Assembly (NCBI GenBank): GCA_963930655.1
Contig: OZ005609.1
Location: 25,431,001-25,495,000, forward strand
DNA from: Myrica gale
Lineage: Eukaryota; Streptophyta; Magnoliopsida; Fagales; Myricaceae
Reading direction: 5' to 3'
DNA length: 64,000 bases
A program made the translations under genes and the position numbers. Shown here one piece after another: positions 10,501 to 22,855 of this stretch; the stretch's first letter is position 1, and each line of letters starts with the position of its first letter. Below the pieces are notes generated by a model. That model did not search any database, was not told the origin of the DNA, and saw nothing but the letters and a program-made list of their open reading frames with translations.

Positions 10501-13500
10501 ATTTCCCATGTTTCTAGATTCACAATGGTGCAACTTTTGTGAAGGTTGATAAAATTGAGATTACTAAGGATAACTCTCCGGCTTTACTTTTCCAAGGTAT
10601 GGTATACAAATTCCTTTTTTCACTAGGGGATTATATTATGTAGTTTAATGCATATGGGTTGCATAATAAAACAAATAGGAGACCCGTGTTCTTTGCAGAT
10701 GATGGTGGTGGAATGGACCCTGAACGAATTCGTAAATGCATGAGCTTGGGCTATTCATCGAAGAAGTCAAAGACAACAATTGGACAATGTAATTATTTTG
10801 ATCTCGTTGCATCCCCCCCCCCTCCCAGCCCGAGCTTAAGAAACTTATTTGCATAATTGATTGTCTAGTATGTCTATGTCAACTTCTTGTTTTTTGGTCA
10901 AAATCATGGTTCGAGCCTTTTAAGGAGCTATGTTTTGGTGAAAATTGAATATATGTTTTGAGGGAACTTTCAGAATTTCAATTTTAAAATGTTTCAGTTC
11001 TGTAAATGTCATGGCAATTTTGGATGCTTTCGAACACATTCGTCTTGACTGTCTTGATAAAATTTGAGGTCATTTAAATGTGTCCTCTGTGGCAAACTTT
11101 CTTGCTAACATTGCTGAGCAAATTGGAAGCCTATCGTCTCGGGGAAAATGGCTTGGGAGTTTTGGACAGTAGGTGAAGGGTGTGTGAGAGGTGGCATCAG
11201 ATAAGTATCGGTTAAGCACTTGGAGTTGGGAGACTCTTCTACGCACTACATATTGTGGCCTTTGGGGGCATAATTTCTGTCTCTCTCATTCACAAATTGA
11301 AGGTTGTGTTAGGGTTCATCATCTGTTTTTGGCATGATGATGTAGTCTATAGAAAGCTGGTCTTATAGCATGTCAATGTGAAGTTGGCAGATCCGCTATT
11401 GACCTGTAAGATTATTTTAATTAGTGACTAATAAGCTAATGCCCATGAGGGGAATTTGAAATTAGGTAAACACTCGATTGGTTGGAGTCTTTTCTGTCCA
11501 TTCCTTACTGTTGGGGTTGCTTGTTTCGATTGATTATTCTAAAAGGAGACAATCTAATATCCCGAAACTAAGATTTCTAATCCTTTTGTTTTGTGGAAAT
11601 TATAATCTTATTTGTGGTCTTGTGGGCCATTTTTAATCTTATTGGTAATAGTATAATTGTATTTTCCTCTAGAACAAGTGGAAAAGAAAAGTTGTGTGGG
11701 GATCTTGGCATTAGTTGATTATATTTTTATCTGAAGAATGGTGTCGAGATGGTAGAGAAAAAGTATGTTGGAGAAAATATTATTTTAGGCACTTCTACTT
11801 TGCAAAGCGAGATTTCCAGAATTGCCTTTTGATAAACCAAACAGCTATTACCATCTCATCCATCATTTCCATGAGAGTAAAGAATATGTGAGGTCCTAGG
11901 CTGTTCCCATTAAGGCTCAGATTGTTAATATTAGTTGGCATTCGCTTGTTTGTGCAGAATTCTTCCAAAATGCCCAATGCTATCTGAACTCCTTCCCTTT
12001 TCTTTTTAAAAAGGAATGGTCTAAATCTTTTCTGCCTCTGAAGACCCATCTTATAAAATGAGGTCCCATCAAAGGGAATTAACATGACTTACCTCAACAG
12101 TGCCTCCGGATAGATCCTGGCACAATGCTTGTTCAGTTAAATTCTCAACACTCTTTCTGAGCTATGAAAGCAGATAGAGGGAAGATGCTGAAAATCCTTG
12201 TTGTTTGGAATAAAGTGGTGATTTAACTGTTGTTTACTGGTAATCAACTCCAAGGTCTTTCTAGGTTTTTCATTTTCTTGGACTCAAGGGCATGCATGTG
12301 TCTGCAGATGGTAATGGATTCAAGACTAGTACCATGCGACTAGGTGCTGATGTTATTGTTTTCAGTCGTGCAACTACCGTGAGGTACTTTACATGCTCTA
12401 TTTTCCTTGAAATAAGTCAGGGGTTGTGTGCATGGAATTTTCTTTAACAGCATTTGATTACATCTTGACCCACCATTTTGTTGGTGTGTTTGCCCATGTG
12501 TGTGCATATGCATGTGAGTGTATATTATATTGAGAGGATATCTGCATTATCAGTCTAGCCTTACATAGAAAGAATGAGGTGTATTAAGTTCTGTAATGTT
12601 GAAGAAAATTTTGATTATAGTTAGATAGCATGGATTTCGAAACCTTTTGGTCTATGGTTTTGTTTGTGGTTTGAATTCTGGGAGTTTATGAGTGAACTTA
12701 TTCGTAAAACCACCTTACTCAGTGACTCCTACCTCAGTAACGTCTACAATTACCCCATGTTAGATGCAGTTGAGTTTTGGTTTTGTGATTGGTAAAGTGA
12801 TCTCGAGTTCAATCTCTAGACAATATGGTTGTGGTTGTGCATGAGTTTTTGTTCTCTAAAGTGTGTGCTGCCTGGATCTCTCTCTTCCCTTTTTCCAATG
12901 GGGTTGGGTTGGGGGTCAAGTGTTGCCTAGTCATCAATGTGATCACATCTAGTGGTAGTCTTTTGTGACTTATCCTTTTTATTTCTCCTCTTGTTATTGC
13001 AGTCTTTGCTGCTTTCCAGAATTAGAAAAAATTGACTGCTGTTTTCTGTCACATTTTTCTTTTTGACGTGTTTTTAGCCGATCAACCCAGAGTATTGGTC
13101 TACTATCCTATACCTTTTTGCGGAAAACTGGACAGGATGATGTAATCGTTCCAATGGTGATTCTTTCTATCCTTACTTCTTCAATCTCTAAGCCTGAGCT
13201 ATTTCTCCTGTTTCTAGATTTCCTATCTTTGGTTTTGCTGGAATTGCAGATTGATTTTGATGTTTCCAGCCATTGGCCAGAACCAATTATCTATAGCTCG
13301 CGGGATGATTGGTCTGCTAACTTGAAAATCATCCTCGAATGGTCTCCTTTTCCATCAAAGGAGGAGCTCATGCTTCAGGTTCATTTTAGAAAACTTAATC
13401 ATGTTTAGTATATCAATATGTAAACTCGGTTCTATTCCTGTTTGGAACTTGAGGGTTCGTTACATCATGTTTGATTAACTATATAATGTTGATAGTTTGT

Positions 13501-16500
13501 GGTACCTTCTACTTTGGCGGTGGAGATGGAAGTAGTCATCTTGGAATCTTCTGCATGTTATCGTGTTGGAGATTTGTGCTCATGCAACATAGGCTTCAGC
13601 TTATGAGCTTAAAGTTTCCTAAAGTATAGTGAAACACACCTTTTCATGGTGATTAGCCTTAAAGTTTGTTCTCTTTCTCTCTCTCTAGGTAACCATTTTT
13701 CCTTCCCTGTTTCTAGTTTAGGATAGGGCTGAACAAAACCGGACCGCGGACCGGACCGGACCGGATTTGCGGTCTAGTCCGGTCTTGTTTTTTAAAATCC
13801 GGTCCATACCTTTTGACAAACCGGTCCGGACCGGACCGAACCGGATTTATTAATATAAATAAATAAATATTTTTTTTAATACAAATTACAAACTTAAAAA
13901 GTTTAGTTTTAACCTAAACTAAAACTCTACATTTTTATATGTCCTTCCCCCTTCGAAATTAACCTAAAAAGTTTTTAAAATTTTTTTAAAAAATGAAACC
14001 GGTCCGAAGCATTTGGCTGGACCGGACCACTTATAAGTGGTCCGGTCCGGTCCTCCATATAAGCACAACCGGAAATCCGGTCCGACCGGATTTCCGGTTG
14101 TGCAGCCCTAGTTTAGGATAGAAACATCTTCTGTTTTTCCTATTTTGAAGTTCGCGTAGGGAAGTTTTATTCTATATTTTGTAACTTTTTGCTGGTTGGA
14201 GTTACCTACGGAATAATATAGTTGGCACCACACCTTTTTCCCTAGCACCCCGATGCCATTGCCTCCCTTACCACAACCCCAGAACCCAATCACCAATACC
14301 ACCATCGTGCATCCTGATGTCACCAGTACAGTCAAAAATACTATTTTCAGGACAACTAAATGTGATATATGTCTGCTTATTGCCTGCTTGCTATGCACTT
14401 TTCTTCCCTGAATATTGACTAATTTGTTTCCACTTCTCAGTTTGAGGATATCGGACCTCATGGAACGAAAATAGTAATATACAATTTGTGGCTGAATGAT
14501 GAAGGCATCTATGAATTGAGCTTTGACGATGACGATGAGGTATTATGCATTTTATGCAGTGGTCTGTTAGCTGTTACATAAGACCTCTATGGAACTGTGT
14601 TAGTGATGTGTTTGGAGATGGGATGCTTATTGGATGAAAGGATTTAGAAAAATCTATATTATCTGAAGGCTTATTGAATTAACTGTACACGCAACTTGTA
14701 TTAGTTGTTTTTCACACAGACAGAACGCAGTTCCCCCCTCACCTCCTCTTTTGCCGCAGCCTTATAGCTTTAGCATTGCTGTTATTAGAATTTGTTGTGG
14801 TAAAATGTAACATCAACAGATAAGAAACATTTTCTCTGAATGTCGTTATGTTGACTCATCTTGGATGTGCTCTTGTTGAAAAACCTATGCTCAGAAGGCA
14901 CACAACATTAAAAAGAAAAAAATGACCAATATTTTTTTTTGTGTGTTAAAGTACACTTTGAGCCCTTCCTTTGACTCAAGTTTCCCATACAAGCTATTCT
15001 GAATATTCAGGCCCTTGTATCTTGTTATTGTGTAACCGTAGTCCGCTTGTACATTCTGTTTCTTGCTTTGGATGATTTTTTCCGTGATTCTTATACGGTC
15101 TTAATATGAGTGTTTAGCGTTTGACAACTAGTTCCTAGAGATCATGCCAAATTTACAAGGCATTCTATGTCAATCAAGTGTGAATCATAAGACAATTTGT
15201 TTGCTGAAGTTGATGCAATATAGTTGCTATGACATTTAGCCCGTACCAATTTATGACTCAAATTTCCTTTTAATCAGATGCAATACATCTGAGAAAGATC
15301 TAAATTTTCTGAAATGTTGTGAAGTATGCATACTGGCCTTGTACAATTTTTATCCCCTTTAAGTAGTGGGTAACAAACAGTCCCTCAGGACTTAGTTAGC
15401 CGTCGAGTTGTTTTTGGTAATCAACAGCCATCAGAATGGGTTTCAATTTACATGTTACCATCCCTGGATTATACTGATAATCTCGGAAATATGAGGGTTG
15501 GCTGTTCCGATGAACTGTGGATCCAAGACAAGGGCTTGGGTTGCATTAGGATTAGGCAAAGCATTTGATTAAACCAAGCCCACCACACTATGCTATGTTT
15601 GTTTATCGGTCTTGAAAATGTTTTTTATTTCCAAAACGTTTTCTATTCCAAACATGATTTTTTCACACAAGAAACATTTCAATCTTCAATAAAAATTTCT
15701 ATCTAATCATTGGCCTCAATTCTATATAACAAAAAAAAATTGGGATATGAGAATTGGTGAAAGAGTGAAGATGATTTATGGGAGTTGGTGAAAAAGTGAA
15801 GAGAGATGATTTGAATGAATTTTTTATATTAATTATAATAGAAAGGGAAGATTTGATGGGGAGAGAAAGATGAAAGAGTGAAGATGATTTATGGGAGTTG
15901 GTGAAAAACTGAAGAGATGATTTGAATGAATTTTTTATATTAATTATAATAGAAAGAGAAGATTTGATGGGGAGAGAGATTATTTTGTACTTATTTTATT
16001 AGGTCAAAATTTTGGCACACAAACGCTTAAGCATGGGGCCAGATTAGCGAGGAGTACAAAAGCTTGTTGCAGCTTGTAGTTAGGAGCAAGGAATCGGGCT
16101 GGATTAGTGAGGAGTTTTTTCAGCATGAGGTTAAACGTCAGGGTTGTAAATGATAAATATGTTACAAATTGAAGTATAAGACTTATCTGCACTGCTGCCA
16201 GTGCATGAGTTGAGGTTTCCCTTGCAAGTGTTACATATTGTTGTCCTAAGCTTAAGTCAGTGCTATACCCATAGTGTAATGATATATGACCGATGTTCAA
16301 CAGGTTGATGAAGAAGCCCTAGTAACACTTTCCTTGCTTTTGCTGTTTTGATCCTAGTTTGATGTATGATTCAATTTCATGGTTCTATGAGCATAAAATC
16401 CTGCAAGACTCCCCATTTTTAGGAGAATGGATCATTTATCAAATTTGGGATTTTGTAAAGTCAGAAGATCCTGTAATCCTCAGTGCAGTTTTAACCATCA

Positions 16501-19500
16501 TGGTTTTGGTTTGGGTTCCATGTACTTTTACGTAACATTTATCTTACTATAGTTGACTTCTTGTAATTAGTGATGTTACTGTTCTTACTTTGGTATAGAA
16601 ACTAGATCTAAATACAAAAGCAATTGTCATCTACTTTGATATTTGGTATAGGATATAAGGTTGCGAGATGAAGCCAGCTTTGGAAATTTGACAAAATTAC
16701 ACCAGATACGCCAGTCCCATATATCTTATCGCCTCCGCTATTCCTTACGGGTAACCTGTTATATTTGCACAGTTTGCTCTCCTTTCTTTCCGTATCAATT
16801 GTTAGATTCCTTCCACAGTTGTAACTTTTGCATTTGCTTTCTGTTCTTTTGCAGCACTTTTTCTGTTCACAAAACATTCTACTCTTTTCCTTTTTATTGG
16901 ACAGAATGTTCTAACTCCTTTCTCTTTGGATATTTTTTTTTGTAGGCTTATGTTTCCATTTTGTACCTTAGAAAATTTACCAACTTCAGTATTTTGTTAA
17001 GAGGGAAGCCTGTGCAGCAGCTTCATATTGCTGATGATTTGAAATATTCAGAAGTGGTAACATACAGGCCCCACCTAGTTACGGGACCAAATGAGGTAAG
17101 ATTCATATCAAGAAAGGAAAAAAGTGAACTCTCGGAATTAGGAACTATGCAAATATCATCAAACGTGCATGGTAAGTTAATACAACAATAGCTTTACCAA
17201 TTATTCATTTTAAGACAAGATATTTCTACTTATTTTTCCCCTCTTTCTTGTGTCATGGTTGCTTTAGTTAGAACGGATATTCGTTTCTCCTATTTGCTGG
17301 GAAAACTAAAATTTGCTTTAGGTGCTTTCATTGTAATATTGCCTCTAGAAAAAAAGAATGATAAATTAAAAGATTAATAGACAAGGAGCGAGAGATGTCA
17401 CTCCATATTATGCACTTCCAATATTTGAAATTCCTTCCAGCCCGCAGTGGACGTCCAGATATGCAACTTTTCTTCTCCTGACGAATTTGTCCATGTCGAT
17501 CGATTGTACCCTTGTGGTCTAATAATAAACGTATGTACTGTTCCAAAGATCAGACAGTTTTTGTTTAGGTGCCCACACCTCCCTTCACTTGTACTTTCCC
17601 ATCTAAGTCCTCCTTTTTAAGAGGGTACAGTTGGGAAGCTTTGTTGTAAACGTAAAGAAGATTGAGATTTAATGGTCTATTTATATATGTGTGTGTTTGA
17701 CAACTTGGGCATACGTTACGGAGGGAGTAGATTTTCTGTGGCAAGAGTATTTGCTTCAACTTGGGGTCGAATTTTGACCTCTTTAAAGAGTCTTGATTTG
17801 TAGAAGTAAGTTGATAGAAGCTTATTCCTCTGAGAAACAATTTTGTCCATCTTGAAAAACGTGACTGGTCTTTTTGGTTTAGGTTACAGTGGAAACAACC
17901 ATTGGATATATAAAGGAGGCCCCTACCCTCTGGGTGTGTGGATTAAACGTGTACCATAAAAATCGTCTCATCAGGGTAAGTTTTGGTAATACTGAAGAAG
18001 CATTTCTGTGTAGTTTGATCAACTGCTTTTATTTCTGTCGCTTTTACTGTGAATCATTATTGCTATTATTTTTTTGTAATTTATATAAACCCAGAACATT
18101 GTCTTGTGTGTGACACGTTGTTCAAAATTCAACTTGCTAATACTTTGTTCAGTTAAGAAGTGGAATAAGTTCTTTTGGAAGTTCTGGCAATTTTATGCTG
18201 GTTGCATGATAAGGGAATCTTTGGTTTATATAACGGTTGGTTTTGCAAAATTCGGAACTGATTTACTTAATCTGTTTATTTTGAAGCCCTATTGGAAGGT
18301 CACTGCTGAGGGCAGTTCAAAAGGGCTTGGTGTTGTTGGTATCCTTCTTTCTCTCTTGGTTTCCCCTGCAATCACTTCAGTCAAATCTTCAGTTGTTTAT
18401 TGCTTTTGTCTCTGATCTTGTAGGAGTTCTTGAAGCAAATTTTATTGAGCCAGCACACGACAAGCAGGACTTTGAGAGATCATCACAGTTTATCCGGCTA
18501 GAAGCTAAGCTGAAACAAATAGTGATGGAGTACTGGTTAGTTAATATGTGTTGAAATTACAAATTCTAATAAACAGTTGTGGAAAAGTAATGTTCTTTCC
18601 CTTTTTTCATGTTGGTTGGAGGAGCGGGGTGATGGTTGGTTTGGGAGTCATTTTTATTTCTCCCCTTGCCCCTTCCCCTCCCTCTTCCTCTCCCTCTCCT
18701 CTGACCTCTCCCTCTCCTCTGACCTCTCCCTCTCTGTCTCTCTCTCTGTGTACTCACCCTCCCACACATATTGCTTTCGTTAGGGTCTTAATTTTTCCCA
18801 ACTCTGTATGTGGGTTTCAGAGTTTGATCTCTCGAATATGTCTTCACTTTGGAGACACCACCTATGAGTTTCCTCTAAGCAGATCCAAGCCAAAAATGAG
18901 CCAATATTTTGACTCAAAACTTCAGGAACTTGTATTTGAATCTGCAATCTATATTGGGGAGTAGATAGACATCTCCTCTCCTGAAATCTCTATGACATGA
19001 CAAATGCAGGGGGAAGCAGCACTCTACTGTAAATTTCTCCTTCCACAGGTTGAACCTTTGGAAAGTGGAAGAGGTACCACTTGGCTCAAAAGGCTAGTGG
19101 TGGTTTGAGTAGACTGCGCGAGTAAATTGCATGACACTGGTAGATCCAGGAGCTTTTCATTCATCGTTTTGAACTCCAACCCCTCCCCTTTAAAAGCAAT
19201 TTGAGGGACTAGATTTGGAATTTTAGGGTCTGCAGTTACTCTGGGAACTTCAAAGTCTTCAAATTGTACCTTTGAAGCTCTATTTTCATACTGTGGTGGT
19301 GATGTACAAAATTTCCATCACAGAATATTTTTGTTTTAGTAAATGTTTGTTTTTCCACTCTTTTAGTCTGGATTTTTTTTTTATTGTTTGCGGAGCAATG
19401 AATTCTGACCTTGTTTTTGATTTGGTGAACTTTTTTTGGGTGAGACAGGAAAAGCCACTGTCACTTAATGGGTCATCAGCCTACAAATGCCAGTGCACTT

Positions 19501-21331
19501 CATACGCAAAAGGGAAGCCCCGTTCAACCTCCTGGAGGACTTCCTGCTTACGTGGGGCAAGAGGTTGTACAGCCCGTTGTTAGTCTTCCAGCTACCATAG
19601 GGCAGGATTTGAGTACTGCGCATCCTGTAAGTGGCTGCAGAAATAATATTCAAAAATATGTGGTAGCTGGATAGCCATTGATTGGCCTCCCAGCTGTAAA
19701 GAACTTTGATTATCATGTTCTTGGTAAGTCTGCATCATTTACCACCCGGAAGGAGTGGAGGGTGAGATCACATGTTAAATCCCATATGAGTGTTTGAGTT
19801 GTGTATTTATCTAGTCAAAGAAACAAAACAAAAAAAAAAGACCCAAGAAAGATAAAGTTGCATCATTCTATCGTGTAGGACATCTTTTTAGCCGGAATCT
19901 TTGTGAAGTACATGCAGGGTATGGTATGCAGAATTGGGTGCCAATGTGCTTATTTAAACCCCAAGTTCATAGGCCTGGTGGATATGTGAACGCTCATAGT
20001 AAATATAAATGAAGCAGATGGTACATAGTTCAAGGGAATTATGTGGTACAAAAGGATAATTACCTTCTCCGACACCCCTTCTTATTGGGCACCATTGCTG
20101 GGCACTTACCTGATATTGTGTAGCAAATCCATTTTCTCAAGACATGACATGAGTACTCACTCTATTCTAAATCACCCAACTAACTGTCATGGTTAAGCAT
20201 CATGCCATGGCTTGCCTGAGCAAACCTTTGTGATTGTTCTGCATATCTGATACTGGGTACTGGTACCTAGATGCATGCTGCTGTGGTCACTATTGTTTGA
20301 TTTGCATATTGTGTTTTCCACATGGTACGCGCTGTAGTTTGCGAGTTAATAGTTTTCAGAGGAAAGTGTTGCAATTCACAGTTGATGCTTGCACAAAAGC
20401 GTACCAGACTTTCAGGGTTGATTCCTGATTTATCCTGAAATGGGTACAGTTACACAGATCAGTATTGTCTCATAACGTGGAATGGAATCAGCATTTTCAT
20501 CTTTTATGTGCATTCAGAGGGCATGGCTTTTTCTACGCATTCCCTTTTCACTTCATTAATCTCATTTTTTCTTTGTACAGTCATCTTGTGTATGACATAA
20601 TTTTATGGGGATTGATGGGCAATGATGTGTTTTATTTCTGTCTGTGAACATTATTCCTGTTCCATGCTGTTTTCGTTGGTAAAAGTAGTTTATTTGGTTT
20701 TTGTTTTCATGTTGAGTGCTACTTCTTACAGAGCTATGAAAATAGAACATCTGTAGATGGTTCAGGGTCCATTTTGATTGATCAGATATGTGAAGAGAAC
20801 ATTCAGCTTTTCATGAGGTAAATCGTTTTATATACTGTGTGGTTCTCAGTCGTTTCAAGCTTTATACATCCAAAAATAAATAAAGTGGGAGACAGATGAG
20901 GAAAAAATAAACAAACGAGAGCAGTGTTTGCCTTTGAGGCTCACTATTTGTAGAAGCCTTTTGCATTTCAATCTTGGTTGTTATTTGTCTCTGTGCTTTT
21001 GTTGCTGAACACAGTCATCTGCAGGTGTGAGGAACAGATGCAGAAGGAGAAAGTATTGAAACAGACGGTAGGTAAAATTTGCATCCACAGAGCATGCTTG
21101 TGGTTCATGAGTTGGAGGAAATAATCACCTTTTTTTGTAACTGTTGTTATCTTTCTTAGATAAATAGACTAATATTGGTGAAAATTTTGATTACTGTTTG
21201 CTAACATCGAACAGATCGAGGGCTTGGAGATGAACTTGAAGGAAGCCAAACAGAAGTGCGCTCGACTGTCAGTGTACCTGGAGAATAAGAAGAAGCAAAA
21301 GATTATAGAGCAAGAAACTGGAAACGTTTGA
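7586..21331 (+). CDS. MORC: MORC-family GHKL ATPase (plant MORC6/MORC1 type)
   Basis: Eighteen exons: 7586-7730, 7837-7911, 8689-8723, 10518-10596, 10699-10788, 12308-12383, 13078-13156, 13250-13378, 14441-14539, 16652-16750, 16946-17095, 17883-17975, 18287-18338, 18424-18535, 19449-19626, 20732-20817, 21025-21067 and 21215-21331. Phases agree throughout and give 578 codons. The GHKL ATP-binding motifs are ELLDNAVDE (77-85), DDGGGM (112-117) and GQYGNGFK (140-147). The S5-fold part carries NLWLNDEGIYEL, FIEPAHDKQDFERSS and the W-x-x-HCHL block near 438-444. The last 60-odd residues, rich in E, K and L, form a coiled coil. Arabidopsis MORC1, MORC2 and MORC6 act as homo- or heterodimers in heterochromatin compaction and transposon silencing, and MORC1/CRT1 also in immunity. 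I cannot decide by eye which member this is. It is slightly shorter than Arabidopsis members, mostly at the N-terminus. Confidence 0.9.
8430..8626 (-). mobile_element. SINE-like insertion in MORC intron 2
   Basis: On the minus strand the sequence begins AACCCCAAGGGGTTGGCCTAG, which has an A-box-like GGCCTAGCAGTCTAGG. It continues to AAGGTCTCCTGTTCAGAAC, a degenerate B box, and a body of about 130 bp. This is the classical order of tRNA-derived plant SINEs and matches the insertions near 3400 and 44590. The far end is unclear because another repeat (CTCCGTCCCTG near 8400) abuts it. Confidence 0.55.
13724..14110. mobile_element. hAT-type MITE in MORC intron 8, with 8-bp target duplication
   Basis: The 387-bp element starts TAGGGCTGAACAAAACCGG and ends CCGGTTGTGCAGCCCTA, so the terminal inverted repeats are TAGGGCTG followed by A/C-ACAA-ACCGG. 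It is flanked by identical GTTTAGGA copies at 13716-13723 and 14111-14118, an 8-bp duplication as expected for hAT transposition. Both ends are built from CCGGTCCGG/CCGGACCGG palindromes around an AT-rich core without coding capacity. The sense intron sequence around it is otherwise continuous. Confidence 0.9.
15592..16030. mobile_element. MITE with internal tandem duplication in MORC intron 9
   Basis: The left part (GCTATGTTTGTTTATCGGTC, then TTTTTTCACACAAGAAACATTTC) matches the element near 32148-32480. The right side ends near TTTTGGCACACAAACGC. Inside, about 100 bp containing ATGATTTATGGGAGTTGGTG and TATATTAATTATAATAGAAAG is present twice in tandem (about 15768-15868 and 15872-15972). Exact ends and target duplication were not fixed. 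Confidence 0.55.
18670..18750 (+). repeat. CT-rich minisatellite in MORC intron 14
   Basis: Repeated CTCTGACCTCTCCCT units grade into a CT microsatellite. This is low-complexity intronic sequence. The open frames across it on both strands are composition artefacts. Confidence 0.8.
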
Positions 21332-21679
21332 GAGATTTACTCTCTGAAGCCATAAGTGGACAATCTTTTCCATATGTAAATCCCTAAATCCTAGCTATGA
21401 AAGTCCCCATGAACCAAATGTTTTTGTAATGTGGCTAGCTTGTTTAAAGGTAGGTTTACTTGATCGAATTGTAAAGCTTGTTTCTTTTTTGAGATTGCCT
21501 CTAACATTGGTACTGAAAATGTGCGAATGCTTATGATTGAACTGCTAACAAAGAATGGGATTAGACTTCACCTTTCTCTACTAATAAGGTTTGTTCTACC
21601 CAGGAGAAAGAGAAAAAGAATAGAGGTCTACAATAAATTGAATGGACAGAATGTTTTGAATTGCTCAAAATAAAGCGGG

Positions 21680-22375
21680 AAAATTCATTTTTAATCCTTG
21701 GTTTTTACACCCTTTTCATGATAGATCTTTGAGTTTCCAAACTAAAAATTTTAGGTTTTTAGTTTTTTTCCTCTAAAAAAATTCATTTTGTCAGTCCAAT
21801 CCTCTAACAGCAAGTCTACTTTAGCTAAGAGGCCTTGTAGAAAACGGTGCGCATCGAGTAAAGGGAGGGGCTGAAATCGAACAGGTAGCAGCAACAATGT
21901 CGTTTTGTGGGTTACACGGTTGACGAGTATGTAACATTATCAAAGACAACCGTGTATGTAACATTATCAAAGATGGCTAACGTGATTTATTTTTTTTGCT
22001 AGGTAATGGGTGGTGGAAAGCAGTCAAGCTGCGTATATCGGGATTCAAATTCGGGATCAAGCCCTCCCCAAAAGGGATGAGGTGTCGATCGAGCCATTGG
22101 CGGCTAACGTGAATTAATGGACATGTTTTTGCATCACGTAGGTGGTTAATAAGGTCTGTTGCTAAAGTAAACTTTCTAAAGTTAGTAGAGCGGACGGTAG
22201 GATGATGAAAGGAGTATATTTTTCAAGAGAGAAAAATATATGGAGTACAAATTTTAGTTTGAAAACCTAAGAACCATCATGAAATAGTGTAAAACTTAAA
22301 GATTGAAAGTTTTAATTTGAAAATTAAAAAATCTATTTTTAAAATAATGTAAAATTTAAGGATTAAAATATTTTT
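21680..22375. repeat. Decayed inverted-repeat element between MORC and NERD1
   Basis: The left arm (about 21680-21840, containing TTTCATGATAGATCTT and CAAACTAAAA) pairs imperfectly with the reverse complement of about 22170-22375 (AAGAACCATCATGAAA, TTTTAGTTTGAAAACC). The interior carries two copies of GTATGTAACATTATCAAAGA, 24 bp apart near 21930-21975. The arrangement resembles a non-autonomous Mutator-like or foldback element. Ends are too diverged to place. Confidence 0.55.
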
Positions 22376-22645
22376 TTCCAAATAAAAGACAATGGGAGTT
22401 TCTCGATTGTGACACTCATTGAATGGAGTTTTAGAATTTTTTTAAAAATCATTAGAGTGAGAATTTACTCAGATGGTACAAAATTTATAAATTAGTAAAA
22501 AATTTGAGGTCTAATATGTCAGACCCTCAAAGTTGAGGACTAAAAAATATATTTGTCTCTTATTTAAATCTTAATTTTTATATTAAAACATCAGATTTAT
22601 ATCATATTAATCTTTCCAACTTATGATAAGTTTCCTGACACAAAT

Positions 22646-22656
22646 CATATATATCC
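22646..22656 (+). promoter_or_regulatory. Candidate TATA box of NERD1
   Basis: CATATATATCC lies about 200 bp before the NERD1 ATG and would put transcription start near 22680. It is a motif-only call. Confidence 0.35.
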
Positions 22657-22714
22657 ACCCATTTTCAGTTTAAAAGCAGTTGGAGACGAGAATCTAAAAA
22701 AGTAATTACGGCGA

Positions 22715-22720
22715 ATGTAA
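22715..22720 (+). promoter_or_regulatory. ATGTAA minimal upstream ORF in the NERD1 leader
   Basis: An ATG directly followed by TAA lies about 140 bases before the NERD1 start. AUGUAA start-stops are known to stall ribosomes and mediate boron response in some plant leaders. Relevance here depends on the site being transcribed, which the sequence alone does not show. Confidence 0.35.
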
Positions 22721-22855
22721 ATCCTCCAGTTCTAATAAGCCTACAAGGCCCGGAGTCAGCTTCTCTCTAACGACTGCTGAAGCACTGCGAGAAATTGATC
22801 TGCCGTCACTGGCGCAGTCACACGAAGCAGCAGCAGCAGAAGAAGAAGCTCGAAC

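Noticed and set aside
19012..19095. Possible extra MORC exon after an AG at 19018, reading YWGKQHST
   Set aside because: It would run into a stop shortly after and displaces the conserved W-x-x-HCHL block. Joining 18535 directly to 19449 restores the family sequence and the phase.
21995..22115. Possible SINE head (GGGATTCAAATTCGGGATC)
   Set aside because: It is embedded in a decayed inverted-repeat element and lacks a clear A box or tail.
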